Shown: positions 1-7,895 of the stretch, in pieces
Layout: every line of letters starts with the position of its first letter
How positions within the stretch are numbered: position 1 is the first letter of the stretch
Source of the DNA: Actinomadura kijaniata NBRC 14229
GTDB taxonomy: Bacteria; Actinomycetota; Actinomycetes; Streptosporangiales; Streptosporangiaceae
Assembly: GCF_001552175.1 (NCBI RefSeq)
Contig: NZ_BCQR01000044.1
Coordinates: 1-64,000, forward strand
Direction of reading: 5' to 3'
Length of the DNA: 64,000 nucleotides
The notes under the pieces: generated by a model
Databases searched by the model: none
Seen by the model: the letters and a program-made list of their open reading frames with translations, nothing else
Told to the model about the DNA's origin: nothing
Position numbers and translations under genes: made by a program

Positions 1-909
1 GACTGCGCGCCGGACGGCGCCGCCGCGAACGCCCGGACGCGGGGCGGCGGGCCCCGGCGGGACCACGCCGACCTGGACCGGCGGGAGGTCACGGCGATGC
101 TGGCGGACCTGCGGGCCAGGATGCGGGAGCGGCTCGGCACCGACGACGAGCGCGCCTGGGAGGCCACGCGGCGGCGCGGCGGGCCGATCCGGATCCCGGT
201 GCGCTTCCACGTCATCACCGACGGGGACGAGGGCAGGGTGCCGAGGGAGGTCGTCGAGCGGCAGATCGCCACGCTGAACGGCACCTACGGCGGGGAGAGG
301 GGCGGGGTGGACACCGGCGTGCGGTTCCATCTGACGGGCTACGGGGTGACCGACCGGCCCGCCTGGTTCCACCGGCCGCTGCGGAACGAGTCGGCGATGA
401 AGCGGGCCCTGCACGCGGGCGGGCCCGGTACGCTCAACCTCTACAGCGCCGCCGTGGGGACCGACATGCTGGGGTTCTCCACGTTCCCGCAGTGGTACGC
501 GAGACGGCCGGCGAACGACGGGGTGGTGGTCGACTACCGCACCCTGCCGGGCGGCCCCCACCGCAACTACAACCACGGCTTCACGGCGGTCCACGAGATC
601 GGGCACTGGCTGGGGCTGTTCCACACGTTCGAGAACGGGTGCGAGCAGCCCGGCGACGGGATCGCCGACACCCCCTACGAGGCCGTTCCGGCGGAGGGCT
701 GCCCGCCGCGCGACACCTGCTCGCAGCCGGGACCCGACCCGGTGCACAACTTCATGGACTACGGATGGGACGACTGCATGCACGAGTTCACCCCCGACCA
801 GGCGCGGCGGATCCGCGGTGCGTGGGCGGCGTACCGGGCGTCCGGGAGGAATGTGAGGAAGGACGCGACGGCGACCCGTGGGGCGCGAACTGTCGGTGGG
901 GCTCGGTAG
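1..909 (+). CDS. M43-type zinc metalloprotease, 5' end outside window
   Basis: Secreted-type metallopeptidase of the M43 (pappalysin/cytophagalysin-like) family; it would hydrolyse peptide bonds outside the cell. The zinc signature HEIGHWLGLFH (HExxHxxGxxH) lies at about nt 592-624 and a Met-turn-like MDYGWDDC follows at about 754-780. Six or more cysteines in the C-terminal half suggest disulfides. An ATG exists at 97, but the frame stays open with coding-type codon use to base 1, starting with a Cys-rich stretch expected after a signal peptide in this family. I therefore read it as a 5'-partial gene. It ends 6 nt before the helicase gene. Confidence 0.82.
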   Translation, partial: DCAPDGAAANARTRGGGPRRDHADLDRREVTAMLADLRARMRERLGTDDERAWEATRRRGGPIRIPVRFHVITDGDEGRVPREVVERQIATLNGTYGGERGGVDTGVRFHLTGYGVTDRPAWFHRPLRNESAMKRALHAGGPGTLNLYSAAVGTDMLGFSTFPQWYARRPANDGVVVDYRTLPGGPHRNYNHGFTAVHEIGHWLGLFHTFENGCEQPGDGIADTPYEAVPAEGCPPRDTCSQPGPDPVHNFMDYGWDDCMHEFTPDQARRIRGAWAAYRASGRNVRKDATATRGARTVGGAR

Positions 910-915
910 CCTTCG

Positions 916-2694
916 ATGACCGTGAGCACTTTCGCCGCACCGGACATGCCCCCCGCCTTCCCGCAGAAGGCCGCCTGGGGGACCGCGTCGTCCCTGCGCG
1001 CCTGGCAGCAGCAGGCGCTGGAGGCGTACTTCGGCGAGGACGGGACCGCACCGGGGCCCCGGGACTTCCTCACCGTCGCGACGCCCGGCGCCGGTAAGAC
1101 GACCTTCGCGCTGCGCCTGGCCCGCGAGCTGCTGGACCGGCACATCGTGCAGCAGGTGACGGTGGTGTGCCCGACCGAGCACCTCAAACGGCAGTGGGCC
1201 GAGTCGGCGTCCCGCGTCGGCATCAGGATCGACCCCGAGTTCCAGAACTCCCAGGGCAAGGTCGGCAAGGAGTTCCACGGGATCGCCGTCACCTACGCGA
1301 CCGTGGCGGCCCGGCCCGCGCTGCACCGCAACCGCACCGAGTCCCGCAAGACGCTGGTGATCTTCGACGAGGTCCACCACGCGGGCGACGGCCTGTCGTG
1401 GGGCGACGCGGTGCGGGAGGCGTTCGAGCCCGCGACGCGCCGGCTGTGCCTGTCGGGCACCCCGTTCCGCACCGACATCAACCCGATCCCGTTCGTGCGG
1501 TACGAGGAGGGCCCGGACGGGATCCGCCGCAGCAGCGCCGACTACACCTACGGGTACGGCCCGGCGCTGGCCGACGGCGTCGTCCGGCCGGTCATCTTCC
1601 TGGCGTACGCCGGGGAGATGCGGTGGCGGACCCGCGCCGGGGACGAGATCACCGCGACGCTGGGCGAGCCGCTGACCCAGGACCAGATGTCGCAGGCGTG
1701 GCGCGCGGCGCTGGACCCCAAGGGCGACTGGATGCGGCAGGTGCTGGGCGCCGCCGACAAGCGCCTCACCGAGCTGCGGCGCGTCATCCCCGACGCGGGC
1801 GGCCTGGTGATCGCCACCGACCACGAGACGGCGCGCGCCTACGCCAGGATGCTGCGCGCGATCACCGGTCAGGGCGCGACGATCGTGCTGTCGGACGACC
1901 CGACCGCGTCCAAGAAGATCAAGCAGTTCAGCCAGACCGAGGACCGCTGGATGGTCGCGGTCCGCATGGTGTCCGAGGGCGTCGACATCCCCCGGCTGTG
2001 CGTGGGCGTGTACGCGACCTCGACCAGCACGCCGCTGTTCTTCGCCCAGGCGATCGGGCGTTTCGTGCGTGCCCGCAGGCGCGGCGAGACCGCGTCGGTG
2101 TTCCTGCCGACCGTTCCGACGCTGCTCGGCCACGCCGCCGAGATGGAGACCGAGCGCGACCACGTCCTGGACCGCCCGGTCCGCGAGGACGGCCTGGACG
2201 ACGAGCTGCTCGCCGAGGCCAACCGGGAGCGCGACACCCCCGACGAGGTGGGCGGCGACGAGTTCGCGTTCGAGACCGTCGAGGCGTCGGCGACGTTCGA
2301 CCGGGTCCTGTACGACGGCGGCGAGTTCGGCATGCAGGCCGCGCCCGGCTCGGTCGAGGAGGAGGAGTTCCTCGGCATCCCGGGCCTGCTGGAGCCCGAG
2401 CAGGTGTCGCAGTTGCTGCGCAAGCGCCAGGCCCAGCAGATCGCCAACGAGCGCAGGCGCAAGACCGGCGACCCCCGCGAGGACCGCACCGCCGCCGAGG
2501 ACCTGCACGCGCTGCGCAAGGAGCTGAACGGCCTGGTCGGCGCGTGGAGCCACCGGACCGGCCAGCCGCACGGCGTGATCCACAACGAGCTGCGCCGCAC
2601 CTGTGGCGGCCCGCAGCTGGCGCAGGCGTCGGCGGAGGAGGTCCGGCGGCGGATCGACAAGATCCGCGAGTGGGCGGCCCGCCGTCGTTCCTGA
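916..2694 (+). CDS. DEAD/DEAH-box superfamily 2 helicase
   Basis: ATP-dependent nucleic-acid helicase/translocase of 592 aa. Motif I (TPGAGKTT, Lys61), motif II DEVHH at 151-155 and motif III-like SGTPFRTD at 180-187 form the first RecA lobe. IGRFVRARRRG near 385-395 is motif VI of the second lobe. The last ~150 residues are charged and helical, a tail seen in actinobacterial relatives of unknown role. The substrate cannot be told from sequence. It starts 6 nt after the protease stop. A TAGCCT hexamer overlaps the protease stop just 3 nt before ATG, so the two may also be transcribed separately. Its 3' end runs into a 31-bp tandem repeat. Confidence 0.85.
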   Translation: MTVSTFAAPDMPPAFPQKAAWGTASSLRAWQQQALEAYFGEDGTAPGPRDFLTVATPGAGKTTFALRLARELLDRHIVQQVTVVCPTEHLKRQWAESASRVGIRIDPEFQNSQGKVGKEFHGIAVTYATVAARPALHRNRTESRKTLVIFDEVHHAGDGLSWGDAVREAFEPATRRLCLSGTPFRTDINPIPFVRYEEGPDGIRRSSADYTYGYGPALADGVVRPVIFLAYAGEMRWRTRAGDEITATLGEPLTQDQMSQAWRAALDPKGDWMRQVLGAADKRLTELRRVIPDAGGLVIATDHETARAYARMLRAITGQGATIVLSDDPTASKKIKQFSQTEDRWMVAVRMVSEGVDIPRLCVGVYATSTSTPLFFAQAIGRFVRARRRGETASVFLPTVPTLLGHAAEMETERDHVLDRPVREDGLDDELLAEANRERDTPDEVGGDEFAFETVEASATFDRVLYDGGEFGMQAAPGSVEEEEFLGIPGLLEPEQVSQLLRKRQAQQIANERRRKTGDPREDRTAAEDLHALRKELNGLVGAWSHRTGQPHGVIHNELRRTCGGPQLAQASAEEVRRRIDKIREWAARRRS

Positions 2695-2745
2695 ACATGG
2701 GCGTTCCTGAGCCCGTCGTTCCTGAACACGGGCGTTCCTGAGCGC
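2684..2745 (+). repeat. 31-bp tandem duplication at the 3' end of the helicase gene
   Basis: Two adjacent 31-bp units (2684-2714 and 2715-2745) beginning GTCGTTCCTGAACA differ at two bases. Each unit itself holds two CGTTCCTGA half-units. The first unit contains the helicase stop codon (2692-2694), so the duplication arose across the gene end without extending the protein. No function is evident. Confidence 0.7.
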
Positions 2746-2819
2746 CGCCCTTCCCGGTTCCGGCAACGAAAGTTCCCCCCGCCGCGCCCCGGATGTGACC
2801 CTCCTGCGCGGAGGTGGTC

Positions 2820-4037
2820 ATGAAGACGCAACACGACACGGTGGCCGGGGACGAGGCGCGGGTTCCGAGCCCGCGCGGGCGGCTGCCGTTCGGGGTCTAT
2901 CTGCTGTCGTTCAGCCTGTTCGCGATGGGCAGCGCGGAGTTCCTGCTGGCGGGCGTGCTGCCCGCGGTCGCCGGTGACCTGCGGATCTCGCTGGCGTCGG
3001 CCGGGGCGCTGATCTCGGCGTTCGCCGTCGGGGTCGTGGTCGGCGGGCCCCCGGCGGCCGTGCTGACGCTGCGGCTGCCGCGCCGCACCACGCTGGTGGC
3101 GACGCAGCTGCTGTTCGCCGGGTGCGTGGCGGCCGGGCTGGTCACCGACAGCTACCCGGTGCTGCTGGCCAGCCGGTTCCTGTGCGGGCTGGCCTACGCG
3201 GGGTTCTGGGCGGTCGCGGCGGTCACCGCGGTCGGGCTGGTCGCGCCCGACCGCGCCGGGCGGGCCTCGGGGGTGGTCGTCAGCGGGCTCAGCCTCGCGA
3301 TGGTCGCCGGGGGACCGGCGGGGGCGCTGCTCAGCTACTTCACGGGCTGGGAGGGCGGCTTCTGGGGCGTGGTCGTCCTCACCGTCGCCGGGGCGGCCGC
3401 GACCCGGCTCGCGCTGCCCGAGACCGGGGGCGGCCCGGAGCCGAGCGTGCGGCGCGAGCTGCGCGTCATGGGGCGGCCGCAGCTGTGGGTCGTGTACGGC
3501 GTCACCCTGCTGAGCACCGCGGCCTACATGGTCTCGTTCAACTACCTGGCGGCGTTCCTGACGGACGTCACCGGCGTGCCCGGCGTGTGGGTCCCGGCGG
3601 TGCTGGCGCTGTTCGGCGTCGGCGCGTTCGCCGGGTTGTCGGTCGGCGGCCGGATCTCCGACCGGTGGCCCTTCCACGCGCTGGCGGCCGGGGCGGTCGG
3701 GATCGGGGCCTGCTCGGTGCTGCTGGGGCTCCTGGCCCGGCACGCCTGGGCCGTGGTGCCGCTGGTGCTGCTGCTCGGCGTCGCCGGGTTCGTGCTGAAC
3801 CCGGCCATCTACGCGCGGGTGTTCGGCATCGCGGCGCAGGCGCCGACGCTGGCCGGGGCCACGACCGTCTCGGCGTTCCAGCTCGGCATCAGCCTGGTGC
3901 CCGCGCTCGCCGGGATCGCCTTCGACGCCGGGGCCGCCGTCACGGCGGTCGCCTGGATCGGCGCCGGGCTGGCGGCGGCCACCGCCCTGGTCGTGCTGCT
4001 CGACCGCGCCCTCACCCGCCGCCCCGCCAGGGTGTAG
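2820..4037 (+). CDS. MFS drug-efflux transporter, Cmx/CmlR-like
   Basis: Twelve-helix major facilitator permease (405 aa), probably a proton-driven drug exporter of the DHA1 type. The first helix carries AMGSAEFLLAGVLPAVA, the pattern seen in actinobacterial chloramphenicol exporters; a basic LRLPRRT loop follows helix 2. I chose ATG 2820 because GGAGG (2810-2814) lies 5 nt upstream; the in-frame GTG at 2814 overlaps that ribosome site. The TAG stop is the left boundary of the inverted-repeat element at 4035. No dedicated regulator is adjacent. The substrate is inferred from family resemblance only. Confidence 0.8.
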   Translation: MKTQHDTVAGDEARVPSPRGRLPFGVYLLSFSLFAMGSAEFLLAGVLPAVAGDLRISLASAGALISAFAVGVVVGGPPAAVLTLRLPRRTTLVATQLLFAGCVAAGLVTDSYPVLLASRFLCGLAYAGFWAVAAVTAVGLVAPDRAGRASGVVVSGLSLAMVAGGPAGALLSYFTGWEGGFWGVVVLTVAGAAATRLALPETGGGPEPSVRRELRVMGRPQLWVVYGVTLLSTAAYMVSFNYLAAFLTDVTGVPGVWVPAVLALFGVGAFAGLSVGGRISDRWPFHALAAGAVGIGACSVLLGLLARHAWAVVPLVLLLGVAGFVLNPAIYARVFGIAAQAPTLAGATTVSAFQLGISLVPALAGIAFDAGAAVTAVAWIGAGLAAATALVVLLDRALTRRPARV

Positions 4038-4216
4038 GGCCTGTTCCAAAGTGGACCCCGGCCACGCACATGAGCGCGTTACCTGACCGGCGGGCCCGAA
4101 GCCGGAGGCGAGGGCCCGCAGGTCAGATCGCGCAGCGATGTCGCGCTCGCCAAGACCTGGTGAGGCGCGAGCCCCCAGGCGAGCGCCGTGGGCCAGGGCC
4201 TGGAAACACGGTCTAG
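4035..4216. mobile_element. MITE-like element, copy 1 (CTAG-flanked, terminal inverted repeats)
   Basis: About 180 bp, nearly identical to 36813-36991. The left end GGCCTGTTCCAAAG is inverted at the right end as CTGGAAACACGGT. Inside is a stem of 15 bp (CTGACCGGCGGGCCC against GGGCCCGCAGGTCAG, one mismatch) and further GC-rich pairings around GCGAGC/GCTCGC. No ORF is present. It lies between two convergent genes, and both TAG stops (4035-4037 plus; 4213-4215 minus) sit at its borders. It may be a non-autonomous transposon relic that also serves as a bidirectional terminator; both roles are inferred. Confidence 0.65.
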
Positions 4217-4728
4217 AGGCCGAGGGCCGCCCGCACCTGCTGGACGATCTCCTCGGGGGTCAGGGTGACGGGGACGTGGAGGGCGTTCTCGTCGGGGGCG
4301 GGCGGCTCCAGGTCGCGGAACTGGCTGTCCAGCATCGCGGGCTTGAAGAAGTGGTCCCCGCGCGCCGCCATGCGGTCCGCGATCAGGTCGCGGTCGCCCG
4401 CCAGGTACACCAGGCGGACGCGGGGGCGGCCGTCGGCGAGCAGGGCGCGGTAGGAGCGCTTGAGGGCCGAGCAGGTCACCACGCCGGGCTCGCCGGAGGC
4501 CAGCCGCGCGTCGATCCAGGCCGCGATGGAGCTCAGCCAGGGGCGGCGGTCCTCGTCGGTCAGGGGCGTGCCCTCGCGCATCTTCGCGATGTTGGCCTCG
4601 GAGTGGAAGCCGTCGGCCTCGGCGTACTCCCAGCCGAGGCGGTCGGCGAGCAGCCGTCCCACGGTGGTCTTGCCGCTGCCCGACACGCCCATGACGATGA
4701 CGACCAGCGGCGGTTCTCCGGCGGTCAT
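4213..4728 (-). CDS. gntK: gluconokinase
   Basis: Phosphorylates D-gluconate to 6-phosphogluconate with ATP, feeding the pentose phosphate pathway. At 171 aa it has the usual length for thermoresistant-type gluconokinases. The P-loop GVSGSGKTT contains Lys20; EADGFHSEANIAKM follows as the substrate-binding segment, and CSALKRSYR is the conserved family motif. The start is ATG 4728, one nucleotide after the pncA stop, so translation is probably coupled. Its stop codon lies in the right border of the inverted-repeat element. Its pairing with nicotinate salvage is unusual and its logic unclear. Confidence 0.9.
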   Translation of the reverse strand: MTAGEPPLVVIVMGVSGSGKTTVGRLLADRLGWEYAEADGFHSEANIAKMREGTPLTDEDRRPWLSSIAAWIDARLASGEPGVVTCSALKRSYRALLADGRPRVRLVYLAGDRDLIADRMAARGDHFFKPAMLDSQFRDLEPPAPDENALHVPVTLTPEEIVQQVRAALGL

Positions 4729-4729
4729 G

Positions 4730-5308
4730 TCAGGAACGCACCACCGGGCTGCCGGTCAGCGTGACGCCCTCCTCCGCCAGCTCCTTCAACGCGCCGTCGG
4801 TGGTCTCCCGCGCCACGCCCGCCGTCAGGTCCAGCAGGACGGTCGTGCGCAACCCCGCGCGGGCCGCGTCCACGGCGGTGGCGCGCACGCAGTGGTCGGT
4901 GGCGATGCCGACGATGTCCACCGCGTCCACATGGTGGCTCCGCAGCCAGTCGCCCAGCGGGACGTCGTCGTCGTTCACGCCCTCGAAACCGCTGTAGGCG
5001 GCGGTGTTGCGGCCCTTGCTGAAGACCGTCTCGATCTCGGCCAGCCGCAGGTCGGGGTGGAAGTCGGCGCCGGGGGTGCCGATCACGCAGTGCGGCGGCC
5101 AGGAGTCCACGTAGTCGGGCTCGGCGGCGAAGTGGTCGCCGGGGTCCAGATGGAAGTCGCGGGTGGCCACGATGTGGTCGTAGGCGGAGCGGTGCGCGAT
5201 CACGTGCTCGGAGATGGCACCGGCCACCGCGGCCCCACCCGTGACGGCGAGCGAGCCGCCCTCGCAGAAGTCGTTCTGCACGTCAACGATGATCAGAGCC
5301 TTGCCCAT
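4730..5308 (-). CDS. pncA: nicotinamidase
   Basis: Hydrolyses nicotinamide to nicotinate plus ammonia for NAD salvage. The 192-aa protein has the cysteine-hydrolase triad Asp9, Lys98 (SKGR) and Cys140 (TDHC), and the metal-site residues Asp51, His53 and His59 in RDFHLDPGDHF. ATG 5308 is preceded by a weak purine-rich site. It lies 58 nt downstream of pncB on the same strand, so nicotinamidase and nicotinate phosphoribosyltransferase form consecutive salvage steps, followed by gntK. Confidence 0.93.
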   Translation of the reverse strand: MGKALIIVDVQNDFCEGGSLAVTGGAAVAGAISEHVIAHRSAYDHIVATRDFHLDPGDHFAAEPDYVDSWPPHCVIGTPGADFHPDLRLAEIETVFSKGRNTAAYSGFEGVNDDDVPLGDWLRSHHVDAVDIVGIATDHCVRATAVDAARAGLRTTVLLDLTAGVARETTDGALKELAEEGVTLTGSPVVRS

Positions 5309-5366
5309 GATCGCTCCTAGCCTCGGTTCCCCGTTATCTCCCCGGACATCCGGGACGCTACTCGCG

Positions 5367-6698
5367 TCAGCGGCGCGGACCGCCGTTGACGAACTCGGTG
5401 GGCAGGGCCGGTTCCCCCTGCGACAACTGGAGGGCGGTCGGGGGCAGCTCGTCGACCACGGCGCGGTGCCGCTCGCGGGCGGCGGCCAGCGGCTCGCGGC
5501 CGACGACCTCGCCGTCGCGGACCAGCGGGATCTGGAGGATCCGGTCGCGGACGCCGGGCTGCGGCTCGCCGGTGGTGACCACCTCGGCGCAGGCGGTGCC
5601 GTGGCCGTCGAACCGGCGGACCGCCGACTTGCGGCCGCCCCGGCTGGGCTTGCCGGTGGACCGCTTGGCGACCGGGCGCATGGGGGCGTCGGGCTCGGGT
5701 CCGTCGGCGCGGGCGACCAGCTTGTACACCAGCGACGCGGTGGGCGCGCCCGAGCCGGTGACCAGGGACGTCCCCACGCCGTAGCCGTCCACGGGGGTGG
5801 CGGCCAGCGCCGCGATGCCGTACTCGTCCAGGTCGCCGGTGACCACGATCCGGGTGCCCGTCGCGCCGAGCTCGTCCAGCTGGTCGCGCACCCGCTTGGC
5901 GACCACGGCCAGGTCGCCGCTGTCGATGCGGACCGCGCCGAGCTCCGGGCCCGCCAGCTCCACGGCGGTGCGGACGGCGCGTTCCACGTCGTAGGTGTCG
6001 ACGAGCAGCGTGGTGCTCTCGCCGAGGGAGTCGAGCTGGGCCCGGAACGCGTGGCGTTCGCTGTCGTGCAGCAGCGTGAACGCGTGCGCGCTCGTCCCCG
6101 CCGTGGGGACGCCGTAGCGGCGGCCCGCCTCCAGGTTCGACGTCGTGGTGAACCCCGCGACGTAGGCGGCGCGGGCGGCGGCGACGGCGGCCTGCTCGTG
6201 GGTGCGCCGCGACCCCATCTCGATCAGCGGCCGGTCCCCGGCGGCGCGCGCCATCCGGGACGCGGCCGAGGCGATGGCGCAGTCGTGGTTGAGGATCGAC
6301 AGGACCAGCGTCTCCAGCAGCACGGCCTCGGCGAACGTCCCCTCGACCGTCAGGATCGGGGAGTCCGGGAAGTAGCACTCGCCTTCCGGATAACCCCAGA
6401 CGTTCCCGGAGAAGCGATACTTCTCCAGCCATTCCGCCGTGGGCTCGTCGACGATGCCGTTGCCGGTGAGGAACTCCAGCGTGCCGGCGTCGAAGCCGAA
6501 CGCCTCGACCGCGTCCAGCAGCCGCCCCGTCCCGGCGACCACGCCGTAGCGGCGCCCGTTGGGCAGCCGCCGCGCGAACACCTCGAACACCGCGCGCCGC
6601 CCGGCCGTGCCGCTGCGCAGCGCGGCCTGGAGCATGGTCAGCTCGTAGCGGTCGGTGAGCAGCGCGGTGGTGTCGTTCCCAAGGTCCACAAAGGGCAC
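5367..6698 (-). CDS. pncB: nicotinate phosphoribosyltransferase
   Basis: Converts nicotinate and PRPP to nicotinate mononucleotide (443 aa). Family motifs are ALLTDRYELTML near the N-terminus, the catalytic-loop GSRRTHE, the PRPP-binding RIDSGDLA, and GVGTSLVTG. I start at GTG 6698 because GGAAGG stands 7 nt upstream; the frame stays open further upstream but that extension is arginine-rich junk. A second GTG (6689) is possible. The gene heads the pncB-pncA-gntK run and is divergent from clpS. Confidence 0.9.
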   Translation of the reverse strand: MPFVDLGNDTTALLTDRYELTMLQAALRSGTAGRRAVFEVFARRLPNGRRYGVVAGTGRLLDAVEAFGFDAGTLEFLTGNGIVDEPTAEWLEKYRFSGNVWGYPEGECYFPDSPILTVEGTFAEAVLLETLVLSILNHDCAIASAASRMARAAGDRPLIEMGSRRTHEQAAVAAARAAYVAGFTTTSNLEAGRRYGVPTAGTSAHAFTLLHDSERHAFRAQLDSLGESTTLLVDTYDVERAVRTAVELAGPELGAVRIDSGDLAVVAKRVRDQLDELGATGTRIVVTGDLDEYGIAALAATPVDGYGVGTSLVTGSGAPTASLVYKLVARADGPEPDAPMRPVAKRSTGKPSRGGRKSAVRRFDGHGTACAEVVTTGEPQPGVRDRILQIPLVRDGEVVGREPLAAARERHRAVVDELPPTALQLSQGEPALPTEFVNGGPRR

Positions 6699-6837
6699 CC
6701 TACGACCTTCCCGCGCGTCCCGAACGCGCAGGCCGCCACATGCCCGGGCGATGCGGTGACACTCGGGGACGCAGCGGGCGAATAGCATCGGAGGCAGTTG
6801 GGAGGAGCGACCCGGCGCGAAAGGGGGAGGGCACGCG

Positions 6838-7134
6838 ATGGCGACCGCACCTGCACCGGTCGAACTCGAGCGGCCGGACATCGCGGAGGACCAGAGCGCG
6901 GACCGGCCGTGGCTGGCGATCGTCTGGAACGACCCGATCAATCTGATGTCCTACGTGACCTACGTCTTCCAGACGGTGTTCGGATACTCGAAGACCAAGG
7001 CCGAGAAGCTCATGCTGGACGTGCACCACAAGGGCCGCGCGGTGGTCGCCAACGGCACCCGCGAGGAGATGGAGCGCGACGTGGAGATCCTCCACTCCTA
7101 CGGGCTGTGGGCGACCGTGAAGCGAGACGACTGA
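6838..7134 (+). CDS. clpS: ClpS, Clp protease adaptor
   Basis: Adaptor that delivers N-degron substrates to ClpAP/ClpCP (98 aa). The signature IVWNDPINLMSYVTYVF and the following KAEKLMLDVHHKGRAVV contain the Asn/Asp/Met/His residues that form the N-degron pocket. A strong ribosome site (GGGGGAGG) precedes ATG 6838. The clpS-DUF2017-mec order next to pncB is a conserved actinobacterial arrangement; here a MEDS cluster has been placed between DUF2017 and mec. Confidence 0.95.
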   Translation: MATAPAPVELERPDIAEDQSADRPWLAIVWNDPINLMSYVTYVFQTVFGYSKTKAEKLMLDVHHKGRAVVANGTREEMERDVEILHSYGLWATVKRDD

Positions 7135-7246
7135 ACCGTATGGGCACTGCGTACACGCGGAGCGAGCGAAGCGGGAGCTCGCGACCGGAGCGACGAGGGA
7201 AGACGGCGCGTCCGGGCGTCTTCGGGCCCGCGAGCGGAGCGAGCGC
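7135..7246 (+). other. clpS-DUF2017 spacer with inverted repeats
   Basis: A 112-nt spacer. It holds AAGACG / CGTCTT arms around 7200-7222 and several GAGCGGAGCGAGCGC-like direct/inverted motifs (around 7158-7175 and 7231-7246) that could fold at the 5' side of the DUF2017 start. No U-tract follows, so it is more likely an RNA-processing or attenuation hairpin than a terminator. No function can be assigned. Confidence 0.35.
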
Positions 7247-7783
7247 ATGAGCACCGTCGAGAAGGTGGACAAGGGCGTCCGGGTCCGGCTGGGACCCGAG
7301 GAGGCCGCGCTCGTCCGGGCGCTGATGGAGCAGCTCCAGGAGCTGCTGGGCGCCCCGCCGGACGGCGGGGACGAGCTGGCCTCGCTCGGGATCACCGCCG
7401 AGGCCCGCAGGCCCGACGACCCGGTGCTGGCGCGGCTGTTCCCCGACGCCTACCGCGACGACGGGGAGGCGTCGGGGGAGTTCCGCCGCTACACCGAGAT
7501 GGGCCTGCGCGAGGGCAAGCGTGAGGCCGCCGACATCGTGCTGGGCGCGCTGGAGGGCGCGACCGCCGACGGCGTGGAGGCCGTGCTGGACGTGCCGCAG
7601 GCGCAGGCGTGGCTGCGGGCGCTCAACGACGTCCGCCTCGCCCTCGGCACCCGCCTGGACATCAGCGAGGAGTGGTACGACGAGGCGGAGCAACTGGACC
7701 CGCGCGACCCGCGGATGGCGATGTTCGCCGCCTACGACTGGCTGACGATGCTCCAGGAGAGCATGGTCCGGGCCATCTGGTAG
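7247..7783 (+). CDS. DUF2017 family protein
   Basis: A 178-aa cytoplasmic helical protein of unknown function, typical of actinobacteria and almost always next to clpS. The central EFRRYTEMGLREGKR and the C-terminal WLRALNDVRLALGTRLD plus DWLTMLQESMVRAIW are the family's conserved blocks. No catalytic motif is apparent. ATG 7247 has no clear Shine-Dalgarno sequence. Conservation next to clpS suggests a role in regulated proteolysis, but that is inference. Confidence 0.85.
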   Translation: MSTVEKVDKGVRVRLGPEEAALVRALMEQLQELLGAPPDGGDELASLGITAEARRPDDPVLARLFPDAYRDDGEASGEFRRYTEMGLREGKREAADIVLGALEGATADGVEAVLDVPQAQAWLRALNDVRLALGTRLDISEEWYDEAEQLDPRDPRMAMFAAYDWLTMLQESMVRAIW

Positions 7784-7895
7784 CCGGCGGCCGGTGGCCG
7801 CGTTAGGCCAGACGATCGCGGGATGTTCCCTCGCTGTCGCGGAGCGCGTTGGTACGTTGGCGGAAGCGTAGCCGTGCGCGCCGCTGGGAGGCACG

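Noticed and set aside
1869-4049. Very long minus-strand open frame antisense to the helicase and MFS genes
   Set aside because: Composition is the Arg/Pro/Gly/Ala-rich shadow of high-GC coding on the plus strand; no start site, domain or conserved motif.
4035-4216. Small structured non-coding RNA gene
   Set aside because: The sequence folds well, but no promoter is seen and the CTAG-bordered second copy fits an inserted element better.
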